Program-made: the position numbers and the translations under genes
Part shown: positions 9,278 to 18,187 of the stretch, one piece after another
Position numbering within the stretch: the stretch's first letter is position 1
Layout: each line of letters starts with the position of its first letter
Assembly (NCBI RefSeq): GCF_001751365.1
Contig: NZ_LJGT01000036.1
Coordinates: 1-64,000 of the forward strand
Direction of reading: 5' to 3'
Origin: Streptomyces abyssalis
GTDB lineage: Bacteria; Actinomycetota; Actinomycetes; Streptomycetales; Streptomycetaceae
Length of the DNA: 64,000 bases
The notes under the pieces: generated by a model
Told to the model about the DNA's origin: nothing
What the model saw: the letters and a program-made list of their open reading frames with translations, nothing else
Databases searched by the model: none

Positions 9278-10738
9278 TCAGAACGGGTAGTGCGCGTGCC
9301 GCGTGGCGAGCGTGACCCAGCGGGTGTTGCTGAACGCCTCGATGCCCCAGCGGCCGCCGAACCGGCCGTAGCCGGACGCCTTGAATCCGCCGAAGGGGAC
9401 CTGGGGTTCGTCCGCGACCGACTGGTCGCCCACGTGCACGATGCCGGTGCGTATGCGTCGCGCGACGGCGAGCCCGTGCGTGCCGTTCTCGGTGATGATG
9501 CCGCAAGTCAGGCCGTGTTCGGTGTCGTTGGCCAGAGCGACGGCCTCGTTGTCATCGGTGAAGGTGGCGATCGCGCAGACGGGGCCGAACGCCTCACCGT
9601 GGTACAGCTCCATGCCAGGGGTGACGCCGGTGAGCACGGTGGCCGGGTGCACGGCGTTCTCCGGTGCGCCTCCCCCGGTGAGCACCTCGGCTCCCTTGCC
9701 GACGGCGTCCCGTACGAGAGCCGCGACCCGTTCCGCGGACGCGGCGTTCACCATCGGACCGATGACGGTGGCGGGTTCCGCCGGACCGCCGTGCGGCAGC
9801 GAGGCGACCTTCGCGGTGAACTTCTCGGTGAACTCCTCCGCCAGTGCGGCGTGCACCAGGATGCGGTCACCCGACATGCAGATCTGCCCGGCGTTCATGA
9901 AGACCGCGAACGTGGCGGCGTCGACGGCGTAGTCGACGTCCGCGTCGTCGAGGACGATGACGGAGTTCTTGCCGCCCAACTCCAGGACAGCGGGCTTGAG
10001 ATGCTGCGCCGCGAGATTGCCTATGAGCCGGCCGACGCCCGTCGAGCCGGTGAAGTTGACCGCGCGCACCGCCGGTTCGGCCACCAGCGTCGCGGCGACT
10101 TCGGCGGCGTCCTCGGGGGCGTTGCTGACGACGTTGAGCACACCGTCGGGCAGGCCCGCCTCGCGCAGTACGTCCGCCACGAAGTAGCCGCACGCCAGCG
10201 GTGCGTCCTCGCTGGGTTTGACGACGACGGTGTTGCCCGCGGCGAGCGGCGCGGCCACGGCACGGGTGCCGAGGATGACCGGTGCGTTCCACGGGGCGAA
10301 CGCCGCCACGACACCGACCGGTTCGCGGACGGCCAGGCTCAGCGTCCCGTCGTCCTGCGGGGTCAGCACCTCGCCCTGGGGGGCGGTGACCGCCGCAGCC
10401 GCCTCGCGGAGCATCCCGGAGGCAAGCTGCACGTTGAAGAGGGCCCAGGGGCGGCTGCCTCCCGCCTCCTGCGCCATGACCGTCGCGGCCTCCTCGCCGC
10501 GGGAGTCCAGGATGTCGGCGGCCTTGAGGAAGACGGCGCGGCGCTCGGCCGGCCCGGTCGCCGCCCAGGACGGGAACGCCGCGTCGGCGGCGGCGACCGC
10601 TCGGCGCACGTCCTCAGGTCCGCCCGCGGCGACCGTGGCGTACACCTCGCCGGTGTAAGGGTTGTGGTCCTCGGCCGTGCGTCCGGAGGCGGCGGGGACA
10701 TCCTGCCCGCCGATGAACAGGTCGCGGTGGACGGTCAT
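9278..10738 (-). CDS. NAD(P)-dependent aldehyde dehydrogenase (benzaldehyde/vanillin dehydrogenase-like)
   Basis: The 486-residue enzyme oxidises an aldehyde to the acid in the cytoplasm. All ALDH catalytic residues are visible: Asn151 in PWNAP, Lys174 in VKPSE, Glu253 in LELGGKN and Cys287 in GQICMS. The overall pattern is closest in my judgement to benzaldehyde/vanillin/salicylaldehyde dehydrogenases, but the substrate cannot be fixed from sequence. The ATG at 10738 has GGGAGGG upstream; the frame continues to 10855 without homology. A perfect 15-bp palindrome (10831-10845), separated by about 90 bp, suggests substrate-responsive repression. The gene is divergent from glpF. Confidence 0.88.
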   Translation of the reverse strand: MTVHRDLFIGGQDVPAASGRTAEDHNPYTGEVYATVAAGGPEDVRRAVAAADAAFPSWAATGPAERRAVFLKAADILDSRGEEAATVMAQEAGGSRPWALFNVQLASGMLREAAAAVTAPQGEVLTPQDDGTLSLAVREPVGVVAAFAPWNAPVILGTRAVAAPLAAGNTVVVKPSEDAPLACGYFVADVLREAGLPDGVLNVVSNAPEDAAEVAATLVAEPAVRAVNFTGSTGVGRLIGNLAAQHLKPAVLELGGKNSVIVLDDADVDYAVDAATFAVFMNAGQICMSGDRILVHAALAEEFTEKFTAKVASLPHGGPAEPATVIGPMVNAASAERVAALVRDAVGKGAEVLTGGGAPENAVHPATVLTGVTPGMELYHGEAFGPVCAIATFTDDNEAVALANDTEHGLTCGIITENGTHGLAVARRIRTGIVHVGDQSVADEPQVPFGGFKASGYGRFGGRWGIEAFSNTRWVTLATRHAHYPF

Positions 10739-10830
10739 GCCGGGGCCCTCCCGAGGTGGCGGCGGTGCCGGTGCGAGGTCCCGCCGCCGGTGCGGGGCCG
10801 TGAGCCGCCGGACGCCGCGAGCAGGACCAT

Positions 10831-10845
10831 GTTCGCCAGGCGAAC
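10831..10845. promoter_or_regulatory. Perfect palindrome, probable operator of the aldehyde dehydrogenase gene
   Basis: GTTCGCC-A-GGCGAAC is a perfect 7-bp inverted repeat around one base, about 90 bp upstream of the aldehyde dehydrogenase start. A second GTTC-like half (TTTCGTTC) follows. The GTTCG/CGAAC pattern resembles operators of IclR-family regulators of aromatic catabolism, but that family assignment is inference; no regulator gene is adjacent. Confidence 0.5.
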
Positions 10846-11232
10846 TTTCGTTCATATTTGCTAGCCGGAGTCTCCGGCTGCCCCGGCGCGGGTGTCAACG
10901 GTCGTGGCCCGTCCGCCCCCGCCCCACCCCGCCGGCAGGAAGCGGAATCCTCCCGGCGATCCCGTACGGGCCAGGGTCCGCGAGCGCGCCACGGGGCCCC
11001 GGGATCCGGGGGAAATACGGAGCGGATCACTCCGACACGGCGGCGATGTCGATGACCTGCGCGGCCCGGCACGTCCATGATGTCAATGCCCTTGACGGTC
11101 CCTCAGCTGCGATGAACACTGCCGACACGCTCGTCACGGAGACCGGGCGGGGTGGCGCGCCGGACCGTGATCAGCGGCCCTCTGCCCTGGCGCCGGCTCC
11201 GTGCCAGATCAAGCACCATCCCGAAGGAACGT

Positions 11233-11251
11233 CCGGGGGCACCTCCCCCGG
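11233..11251 (+). promoter_or_regulatory. Hairpin in the glpF leader
   Basis: CCGGGGG (11233-11239) and CCCCCGG (11245-11251) form a perfect 7-bp stem with a CACCT loop. It ends nine bases before the AAGGAG ribosome site of glpF (11261-11266). It could affect message stability or translation; no function is shown by sequence alone. Confidence 0.4.
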
Positions 11252-11271
11252 CCAAGGGACAAGGAGCCGTC

Positions 11272-12006
11272 ATGAGCCAGTTCTCCAACACGGACATCTT
11301 CGCGGGTGAGGTGATCGGCACCGCGATTCTCATCCTGTTCGGAGCCGGTGTCTGTGCCGCTGTCAATCTGCGTTTCTCCAAGGCCGCCGCCTCCGGCTGG
11401 GTCGTCATCGCCTTCGGCTGGGGCTTCGGCGTCCTGGCCGGCGCCTACACGGCGCTGCCGCTCTCGGGCGGGCACATCAACCCCGCGGTGACCGTGGCCC
11501 TCGCCCTCGACAGCGGCGAGTGGGGCAAGGTGCCGCTCTACATAGCCGCGCAGATGATCGGCGCCGTCATCGGTGCCGTCCTGGTGTGGGTGGCCTATTA
11601 CGCACAGTTCGCCGCCAACGCCGACCCCGAGTTCGCCCAGGGGACGCTCGGCAACTTCTCCACGATTCCCGAGGTGCGCAACCCGGCCGCCAACCTCGCC
11701 ACGGAGATAATCGCGACCGTCGCGCTGGTTCTGCCGATACTCGCCTTCGGTGCGACCACGGCACTGGCCAAGAACGGTACGCAGGTTCTCATCGTCGCTC
11801 TGCTCGTCGTCGGCATCGGGCTCTCGCTCGGCGGCCCGACCGGGTACGCCATCAACCCCGCCCGCGACCTCGGGCCCCGCATAGCCCACGCGCTGCTGCC
11901 GATCCCCAACAAGGGCGGGTCGGACTGGGGTTACTCCTGGGTCCCGGTCGCCGGTCCGCTCGTCGGGGCCGCGATAGCGGCGGGCATCTTCAAACTCGCC
12001 TTCTGA
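11272..12006 (+). CDS. glpF: Glycerol uptake facilitator (aquaglyceroporin)
   Basis: This membrane channel of 244 residues lets glycerol diffuse into the cell. Both NPA boxes are visible: NPAVT at residues 70-74 and NPARD at 195-199. The Asp after the second box is the mark of glycerol facilitators as opposed to water-specific aquaporins. The protein is hydrophobic throughout with about six transmembrane helices plus two half helices. The ATG has AAGGAG at ideal spacing. It lies 63 bp before glpK on the same strand, so the pair forms a glycerol uptake and phosphorylation operon. No glpD follows, unlike the gylCABX operon of S. coelicolor. Confidence 0.95.
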   Translation: MSQFSNTDIFAGEVIGTAILILFGAGVCAAVNLRFSKAAASGWVVIAFGWGFGVLAGAYTALPLSGGHINPAVTVALALDSGEWGKVPLYIAAQMIGAVIGAVLVWVAYYAQFAANADPEFAQGTLGNFSTIPEVRNPAANLATEIIATVALVLPILAFGATTALAKNGTQVLIVALLVVGIGLSLGGPTGYAINPARDLGPRIAHALLPIPNKGGSDWGYSWVPVAGPLVGAAIAAGIFKLAF

Positions 12007-12069
12007 CCCCGGGCCGAGGGCCCCGGGACTCTCTCTCCAGCACTCCGGTTCGGACAAGGGGACGCGACC

Positions 12070-13578
12070 ATGTCGGACAAGTTCGTCGCAGCGATCGACC
12101 AGGGCACCACGTCGAGCCGCTGCATCATCTTCAACCAGGACGGCGCCGTCGTAGCCGTCGACCAGCGCGAGCACCGCCAGATCTTCCCGAAGCCGGGGTG
12201 GGTGGAGCACGACGCCACCGAAATCTGGTCCAAGGTGCAGGCGGTGGTGGCCGGGGCGATCGCCAAGGCCGGTCTGCGCGCCGACCAGCTGAGCGCGCTG
12301 GGCATCACCAACCAGCGTGAGACCACCGTCCTGTGGGACAGGAAGACCGGAAAGCCGGTCCACAACGCCATCGTCTGGCAGGACACCCGCACCGCCGCCC
12401 TCTGCACCGAGCTGGGCGGCTCGGACGGCCAGGACCGCTTCCGCGACCGTACGGGCCTGCCGCTGGCGAGCTACTTCGCCGGGCCCAAGGTCGCCTGGCT
12501 CCTGGACAACGTGCCCGGTCTGCGGCAGCGGGCCGAAGCCGGCGAGATCGCCTTCGGCACCATCGACTCCTGGCTGATCTGGAACCTCACGGGGGCCACG
12601 GACAGCGGGGTGCACGTCACCGACGTCACCAACGCCGGGCGCACCATGCTGATGAACCTGGAGACCCTCCAGTGGGACCAGTCCATCCTCGACGCGATGA
12701 ACGTGCCCGCGGCCGTGCTGCCGGAGATCAGGTCCTCGTCGGAGGTCTACGGGACGGCACACGGCCAGGTCGCCGGGGTGCCGGTGGCGTCCGCGCTCGG
12801 CGACCAGCACGCGGCGCTGTTCGGGCAGACGTGCTACTCCGTCGGCGAGGCCAAGAACACCTACGGCACCGGCTCGTTCCTGCTGCTGAACACCGGGCAG
12901 CGGCCCGTACCCAGCAAGAACGGGCTGCTGACGACGATGGCCTACCAGCTCGGCGGTGAGGCTCCCACGTACTGCCTGGAAGGGTCGATCGCCATCACGG
13001 GCGCGCTGGTCCAGTGGTTCCGTGACCAGCTGGGCATCATCAAGGAGGCCGCCGAGATCGAGACGCTCGCGGCGAGCGTCGACGACAACGGCGGTGCCTA
13101 CATCGTCCCGGCCTTCTCGGGGCTGTTCGCTCCGTACTGGCGCTCGGACGCGCGCGGCGTGGTGGCCGGACTGACGCGCTACGTCACCAAGGGGCACCTG
13201 GCCCGCGCGGTGCTGGAGGCCACGAGCTGGCAGACGCGCGAGGTCGTGGACGCCATGTACCAGGACTCCGGCGTCCACATCACCAGCCTGAAGGTCGACG
13301 GCGGCATGACCGGGAACAACCTGCTCATGCAGCACCAGGCGGACGTGCTCGGCGTACCGGTGATCCGGCCGGTCGTCGCGGAGACGACGTGTCTCGGCGC
13401 CGCCTACGCGGCGGGGCTGGCGACAGGGGTCTGGTCCGACCTGGACGAGCTCAGCAGCCACTGGAAGCGCGACGCGGAGTGGACTCCCCAGATGGACGAG
13501 GACGCCCGGGGCCGCGAGTACCACAACTGGCGCAAGGCGGTGGAGCGCAGCTTCGGCTGGCTGGAGGACAGCGAGTGA
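12070..13578 (+). CDS. glpK: Glycerol kinase
   Basis: FGGY-family kinase that converts glycerol and ATP to sn-glycerol 3-phosphate, trapping glycerol brought in by GlpF. The 502-residue length equals that of typical GlpK. Visible motifs are the N-terminal phosphate-binding [23 protein letters not shown], the [10 protein letters not shown] segment, YGTGSF and the C-terminal DGGMTGNN. The ATG follows AAGGGGA at good spacing. It is collinear with glpF. In some Firmicutes GlpK is activated by HPr phosphorylation of a histidine just before the GDQQAALFGQ segment; I cannot align such a histidine with confidence here. Confidence 0.96.
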   Translation: MSDKFVAAIDQGTTSSRCIIFNQDGAVVAVDQREHRQIFPKPGWVEHDATEIWSKVQAVVAGAIAKAGLRADQLSALGITNQRETTVLWDRKTGKPVHNAIVWQDTRTAALCTELGGSDGQDRFRDRTGLPLASYFAGPKVAWLLDNVPGLRQRAEAGEIAFGTIDSWLIWNLTGATDSGVHVTDVTNAGRTMLMNLETLQWDQSILDAMNVPAAVLPEIRSSSEVYGTAHGQVAGVPVASALGDQHAALFGQTCYSVGEAKNTYGTGSFLLLNTGQRPVPSKNGLLTTMAYQLGGEAPTYCLEGSIAITGALVQWFRDQLGIIKEAAEIETLAASVDDNGGAYIVPAFSGLFAPYWRSDARGVVAGLTRYVTKGHLARAVLEATSWQTREVVDAMYQDSGVHITSLKVDGGMTGNNLLMQHQADVLGVPVIRPVVAETTCLGAAYAAGLATGVWSDLDELSSHWKRDAEWTPQMDEDARGREYHNWRKAVERSFGWLEDSE

Positions 13579-13604
13579 CCGGCTGACGGCGGCTCACCCG
13601 TCCC

Positions 13605-13631
13605 GCGGCGTGCGGCACCGCCGCACGCCGC
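13605..13631. terminator. Bidirectional hairpin terminator between glpK and cvnD
   Basis: GCGGCGTGCGGC (13605-13616) and GCCGCACGCCGC (13620-13631) pair perfectly over 12 bp with a three-base ACC loop. It sits centrally in the 90-bp space between the convergent stops of glpK and the conservon gene cvnD. Confidence 0.85.
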
Positions 13632-13668
13632 ACGGCAGTGGCGGAGCCTCGTCCGGTCCCGGCGGCGT

Positions 13669-14298
13669 TCAGCGCGCCGGGGCGGGGCGGGGCTCCGTCT
13701 GCTGGGCGGCCACGGCACGGCGCATCGCATGCTCGACGACGGAGACGAGCACGTCGCGGACGGACTCGCGGCGGCGGGCGTCGCACACCAGCACCGGTAC
13801 CTCCGCATCCAGGTCGAGCGCCTCGCGGATGGCGTCGGGAGGGTAGACCTCCGCACCGTCGAAGTGGTTGACCGCGACGGTGAAGGGGATGCTCCGGCGT
13901 TCGAAGTAGTCGATGCCGGCGAAGCTGTCCTCCAGCCGCCGCGTGTCGACGAGCACGACCGCGCCGAGTGCCCCCTGCGCCAGCTCATCCCACAGGAACC
14001 AGAACCGGTCCTGGCCGGGCGTGCCGAACAGGTAGAGCACCAGGCCGTCGTTGATGGTGATGCGGCCGAAGTCCATGGCGACGGTCGTGGTGGACTTCGA
14101 CTCCACCCCGGCGGTGTCGTCCACCGGGCGGCCCGCCTCGGTGAGTGTCTCCTCCGTGCGCAGCGGTTTGATCTCGCTGACGGAGCCGACGAGTGTTGTC
14201 TTGCCGACGCCGAATCCGCCGGCCACGAGAAGTTTCAGCGTCACCGGTTCGGCTGGTGTCGCCTTGCTCGCGCCTCGCTTAGAGCGCCCGAAGGCCAT
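13669..14298 (-). CDS. cvnD: Conservon GTP-binding protein CvnD
   Basis: Small Ras/MglA-like GTPase of 209 residues, last gene of the conservon. Motifs: P-loop GGFGVGKTT (27-35), G3 GTPGQ (92-96; canonical DxxG is replaced by GTPG as in this family), and NHFD (144-147) in the place of NKxD. CvnD proteins are thought to associate with CvnA-C at the membrane in a G-protein-like signalling complex. The start overlaps the end of cvnC by 20 bp, indicating translational coupling. A convergent terminator follows. The rarE-type cytochrome P450 found after some conservons (cvn9 of S. coelicolor) is absent here. Confidence 0.93.
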   Translation of the reverse strand: MAFGRSKRGASKATPAEPVTLKLLVAGGFGVGKTTLVGSVSEIKPLRTEETLTEAGRPVDDTAGVESKSTTTVAMDFGRITINDGLVLYLFGTPGQDRFWFLWDELAQGALGAVVLVDTRRLEDSFAGIDYFERRSIPFTVAVNHFDGAEVYPPDAIREALDLDAEVPVLVCDARRRESVRDVLVSVVEHAMRRAVAAQQTEPRPAPAR

Positions 14299-14758
14299 CG
14301 ATTACCTCTCTGAGAATGCTTTCGTCCGGCAGTTCCGCCGGAGGGACGGGCCTGCTCACGCGTACCCAGTCCGCGTCGATGAGGTCCCCGATGAGAACGC
14401 GTACGACGCCGACGGGAAGGTCCAGCTCGGCGGCCAGCTCGGCGACGGACTGCGGAGCGCGGCGGCACTGGACGACGATGTCGACGTGCTCCGGAGCGAG
14501 GGAGTTGTCCGCGAGCACATCTGTGTTGTCGTGGGCGCCGCCGCCGGTGTCCTCACCGGCCGCGCCCTGGTGATTGTCGCCGCCGCCGTCGCCGGTCTCC
14601 TGGGCCTTCGCGGGCCCTTCACCGTCCCGGCTCTGCGCGATCACCAGGGCGATGAGGTCGAGACGTACCTCGTCGGAGCTGCTGCGGGTGCGGCCGCGCG
14701 TCATGGCGTACGGCCGCACCACAGGCCCTGCGGCGTCGTCGAACCAGCGGTCCGTCAT
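14279..14758 (-). CDS. cvnC: Conservon protein CvnC (DUF742)
   Basis: DUF742 protein of 159 residues. The N-terminal part VRPYAMTRGRTR is the family hallmark, and the C-terminal winged-helix-like part (ESILREVIDGLRAL, preceded by VAELAAELDLPVGVVRVLIGDL) is conserved. A hydrophilic, Gly/Asp-rich insert separates them (about residues 50-85). It lies between cvnB (23 bp upstream) and cvnD (overlapping). The first start could be the ATG at 14758 or the GTG one codon earlier at 14761. DUF742 proteins are the third member of every conservon; the biochemical role is not established. Confidence 0.9.
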   Translation of the reverse strand: MTDRWFDDAAGPVVRPYAMTRGRTRSSSDEVRLDLIALVIAQSRDGEGPAKAQETGDGGGDNHQGAAGEDTGGGAHDNTDVLADNSLAPEHVDIVVQCRRAPQSVAELAAELDLPVGVVRVLIGDLIDADWVRVSRPVPPAELPDESILREVIDGLRAL

Positions 14759-14781
14759 CACTGTGTCCCGTTCAGATCCCG

Positions 14782-15225
14782 TCAGTTGCCGCCGGCGCGG
14801 CTCGGCGGGCCCGACCGGGGGGCGGTGCCCAGGTGCGCACCGACCCGCTTGACCAGGAGCGTCATCTCGTAGGCGATCAGCCCGACGTCGGCGTCCGCCT
14901 CGGCCACCACGGCGAGGCAGCTGCCGTCGCCGGCTGCCGTGACGAAGAGGAACGCCTCCTCCAGTTCGACGACGGTCTGGCGCACGCCGCCCACGTCGAA
15001 GTGCCGGCCGACGCCCTTGGCAAGGCTGTGGAAACCGGACGCGACGGCGGCCAGATGCTCGCCGTCCTCCCGCGTCAGGTTCTGGGAGGCTCCACGGGGC
15101 AGCCCGTCGCCGGAGAGCACGAGAGCCTTGCTGATGCTGCCGACACGCTGGACCAACTCGTCCAGGAGCCAGTTGAGTTCACCGCTCCCAGAAGCGTTGC
15201 TCTCCGTGCCTTTCGGTGCGGTCAT
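14782..15225 (-). CDS. cvnB: Conservon roadblock/LC7 protein CvnB
   Basis: Roadblock/LC7-family protein of 147 residues, with the typical LNWLLDELVQRVGSISKALVLSGDGLP opening (start of the fold) and the VVELEEAFLFVTAAGDGSCLAV beta-strand region. Such proteins bind small GTPases of the MglA/CvnD type and may act as GTPase-activating partners. Its ATG overlaps the cvnA stop by four bases (ATGA), which indicates translational coupling. The conservon order A-B-C-D is intact, which makes the assignment secure. Confidence 0.93.
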   Translation of the reverse strand: MTAPKGTESNASGSGELNWLLDELVQRVGSISKALVLSGDGLPRGASQNLTREDGEHLAAVASGFHSLAKGVGRHFDVGGVRQTVVELEEAFLFVTAAGDGSCLAVVAEADADVGLIAYEMTLLVKRVGAHLGTAPRSGPPSRAGGN

Positions 15226-17951
15226 CGACCGTCCCCCTCCGGTGTCGTTCCTGGTGCTGACTCCGCCGCCTCGTCCCCCGACGCGCCGGCGTTGTGCAGG
15301 CGGCCGCGCTGCCAGCCGCGCTGGAGCGAGGCCATCCGGCTGCGTACCTCGTCCGCGTCGCGGTCGGCGAGATCGTCGGGGCGGGGACCTTGGTCGCCGC
15401 GCCCCGGTGCGCTGTCGCCCGAATCCTGCTTGAGCTGGGGTGCCAGGCTCGCCTGACGGACCCTGCGGGGCAGTCCGGAGACCGTACCGGACTGCGCGGG
15501 TCCGGCGGACGGCGTGGTGCCCTGACCTGTTCCGGCCTCCGCGGAGTGGTCCTGGCGGCCCCGACGGTCCCGGCGCTCTTCCGTCCCGTCGGCCTCCTCG
15601 GCCTCCTGCGTCTCTGAGGCCTCCTCGTCGCGTCCGACCGTACGCCCGTGGTCGGCGACCAGCACCGGCGTACGGGGGCGGCGGCGCGGCAGCGGGGCCA
15701 GGCCGCCCGCGCCCTCACCGGACGACGAGGGCCGGGAGGAGCCCCCCGGGTCGTCCTCGGCCTGCTGGTGCTGTTCGAGGCCGGGTCTGGGACCGCCCAG
15801 GGCCGGCCCGGGGGCGCTGTGGAGCGGCGTGCGGCGGCCGCCGTTCGCGTCCTCCCTGCCGCTCTCGCGCCCGGAGCCCGAGCCCTCCTCCAACTCGCCC
15901 AGCGGCGCCTCCAGTTCGACGGGACCGTCGAGAGCGGCCGGCTGCCGCGGAGTCCCGCTCGGACCCGGCGCCGAAGGACCGCGGGTGAGTGCGTCCAGCC
16001 GGGTGCCGGAGACGCCGTTGCCCGACGGCCTCCGCTCCAGCCGGTCCTCGTCGTGCCCCGAGGTCTCCGTGAGGATCCTGCCGGGGAGCAGGACGACGGC
16101 CGTGGTGCCCCCGTACGGCGAGGGCTGCAGCGACACGCGTACGCCCTGGCGCTGTGCGAGGCGGGAGACCACGAAGAGGCCGAGGCGGTCGGTGTCGGAG
16201 AGTTCGAACTCCGGTGTCTCCGCGAGCCGCAGGTTCGCCTCCAGGAGCGCGTCGGCCGCCATGCCGAGGCCGCGGTCGTGGATCTCCAGGGTGTAGCCGT
16301 TCGCGACGCGTTCGCCGAGGACCTGGACCGCCGTGTGAGGAGGCGAGTAGACGGTCGCGTTCTCCAGGAGTTCGGCGATGAGGTGCGTGAGGTCGGCAAC
16401 GGAGCCGCCGTCCACCGCGAGCCGCGGCAGGCGGCGGACCTCGATGCGTTCGTAGTCCTCGACCTCGGCGACGGCGGCGCGTACGACGTCCATCAGCTGC
16501 ACGGGCTTGCGCCACTGCCGGGAGGGCGCGGCTCCGGAGAGGATCACGAGCCCTTCCGCGTGGCGGCGCATGCGGGTGGTGAGGTGGTCGAGGCGGAAGA
16601 GGTCGGCGAGTTCGTCGGAGTCCTCGGTGCGGCGCTCCATGTGGTCCAGGAGGCTCAGCTGCTTGTGCAGCAGAACCTGGTTCCGGCGGGCCAGGTTGAC
16701 GAACACCTCGGAGACGCCGCGTCGCATGTCGGCCTGTTTGACGGCTGCTTCGACGGCGGCGCGCTGAAGCGTGTTGACGGCCTGTCCGACCTGCCCGGCC
16801 TCGTCCTGCGAGTACTCCAGCTTCGGCGCCTCGGTCTCGATGTCGACGGCCTCGCCGGCGGCGAGACGGCGCATGACGCTCGGGAGCCGCACTCCGGCGG
16901 CCTCCTGGGCCTCTCTGCGCAGGGTGCGCAGGTCGCGTACGAGGCCGCGGCCGACCCGGAAGGAGATGATCACCGAGGCGATGACGGCGGCGGCACCGAG
17001 CACGGCCGCCGCTCCGGCCTGGATGAGCACCTTGGTCGCGTCCGGCTGCACGCGCTGCTCGTAGCGGTCGCGGGCCTCGAAGTTCATGCGTTCGAGGTCG
17101 GTGAGGACCGTGGAGGTCGCAGACTGCCAGCGTTCCGAGTTGACGACGCCGTCGGTGCCCCGGCTGCCCGCAGCGATGACGGCGTCCTCGTAACTGCGCA
17201 GCGTGCCGCCGTCGGTGCCGTTCCAGTAGGTGTCGAAGACCTGACGTTCCTCGGCGGGCAGTTCCGCGAGCGTCGTCTCGTAGGTGAGGTTCCGTTCGGC
17301 GACGCGGTCGGAGAACGCGCGCCTGTCGCCGCTTGTCATCTTCCCGGAGGCGAGGGCCGCGGCCATCAGCGCGTCCTCGCGGGAGAGATACTCACGTGCA
17401 CGTACGAGGCCGACGAGAGCACGTCCCTGCTTGTCGAGGTCGACGTCGTCGAGGCCGCCCAGCGCGCTGAGGAACGTGTAGCAGGGGTCGATGAGTGCGT
17501 TGTACGCCTGGAAGGCGCCGCCCCGGGTGAGTGTGCTCTCCTCCGCCTTGCGGACCTTCTTCAGGCCTTCGAGCTTGTCCAGCATCGCGTCCAGGCGCTG
17601 GTGCGCGGTACCCGTGAGGTTCGAACGCAGCCCGGGAGCACGGGCGTTGGCGCGCAGCTTCGCGATCTGCGCGTCGGTGTCCCGCTGCTGCTCCTTCAGC
17701 TGGCTCAGCGCCTCGGAGCCACGCGGGTCCGCGAGGTAGACCATCACCTGCCGCCGCTCCCGCTGGAGCGCCTGGGCCGCGTCCTGCGCCGGGTCGCCCA
17801 CCTTGTCCACGGTGTTGACCACGTTGAGCAGCTCCTGCGCCTGCCGGCCGGTGATGTACGTGGCGAAGGCCCAGATGGACACCAGAGACAGCAGCGGCAC
17901 CAGCAGCAGCACCACGATCTTCCGGCGGATCGACCTACCGCGCAAGCGCAT
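15222..17951 (-). CDS. cvnA: Conservon sensor kinase-like protein CvnA (NIT-HAMP-HATPase)
   Basis: Membrane sensor of 909 residues. TM1 is at about residues 11-33 and TM2 at about 310-335, with a nitrate/nitrite-sensing-like extracytoplasmic domain between them. A HAMP linker follows, then the family helix RRNQVLLHKQLSLLDHMERR with LFRLDHL, and an ATPase domain with N-box ELLENATVYSPP and G1 box HDRGLGM. The last ~270 residues are a Pro/Gly/Arg/Glu-rich, probably disordered tail, longer than the globular core needs. The ATG is preceded by GGGGAGG. There is no adjacent response regulator; in conservons the signal is believed to pass to CvnB-C-D. The ligand is unknown. Confidence 0.92.
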   Translation of the reverse strand: MRLRGRSIRRKIVVLLLVPLLSLVSIWAFATYITGRQAQELLNVVNTVDKVGDPAQDAAQALQRERRQVMVYLADPRGSEALSQLKEQQRDTDAQIAKLRANARAPGLRSNLTGTAHQRLDAMLDKLEGLKKVRKAEESTLTRGGAFQAYNALIDPCYTFLSALGGLDDVDLDKQGRALVGLVRAREYLSREDALMAAALASGKMTSGDRRAFSDRVAERNLTYETTLAELPAEERQVFDTYWNGTDGGTLRSYEDAVIAAGSRGTDGVVNSERWQSATSTVLTDLERMNFEARDRYEQRVQPDATKVLIQAGAAAVLGAAAVIASVIISFRVGRGLVRDLRTLRREAQEAAGVRLPSVMRRLAAGEAVDIETEAPKLEYSQDEAGQVGQAVNTLQRAAVEAAVKQADMRRGVSEVFVNLARRNQVLLHKQLSLLDHMERRTEDSDELADLFRLDHLTTRMRRHAEGLVILSGAAPSRQWRKPVQLMDVVRAAVAEVEDYERIEVRRLPRLAVDGGSVADLTHLIAELLENATVYSPPHTAVQVLGERVANGYTLEIHDRGLGMAADALLEANLRLAETPEFELSDTDRLGLFVVSRLAQRQGVRVSLQPSPYGGTTAVVLLPGRILTETSGHDEDRLERRPSGNGVSGTRLDALTRGPSAPGPSGTPRQPAALDGPVELEAPLGELEEGSGSGRESGREDANGGRRTPLHSAPGPALGGPRPGLEQHQQAEDDPGGSSRPSSSGEGAGGLAPLPRRRPRTPVLVADHGRTVGRDEEASETQEAEEADGTEERRDRRGRQDHSAEAGTGQGTTPSAGPAQSGTVSGLPRRVRQASLAPQLKQDSGDSAPGRGDQGPRPDDLADRDADEVRSRMASLQRGWQRGRLHNAGASGDEAAESAPGTTPEGDGR

Positions 17952-18187
17952 GGCCTCCCCTAGTCAACCCCGTCCGCTCGGGGGCGAGTTCCGACAGCAA
18001 ACGGCGTGAGCCTACTACTGACGCAGTACCCAGTCGTAGATGTGTCCGAGCGGGAAAACCGGCCGTCCAGGGTGCCTCATCCTGAGATGTCCGGCGATGC
18101 CCCACACGCGTCCCTGGATTGTGGCGCAGGCCACTGACGTGGAAACGTGTGACGTAAGGGGGATCGTGAGGGGGGAGTGAAAGGATC

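Larger units (their letters stand above)
10739..11271. other. Divergent intergenic region between aldehyde dehydrogenase and glpF
   Basis: No gene is visible in these 533 bases. Besides the palindrome at 10831-10845 there is GTCAA-TGCCC-TTGAC at 11082-11096, a 5-bp inverted repeat whose right half could be a -35 box for glpF. There is also a hairpin directly ahead of glpF at 11233-11251. No gylR-type regulator gene is present, although in S. coelicolor a glycerol operon is preceded by one. Confidence 0.5.

Noticed and set aside
11209..13524. 771-codon open frame on the minus strand across glpF/glpK
   Set aside because: glpF and glpK are certain on the other strand; the antisense product has no family features.
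15648..17963. 771-codon open frame on the plus strand across cvnA
   Set aside because: Antisense to a gene with clear domains; no recognisable motifs. Long antisense frames are common in high-GC DNA.
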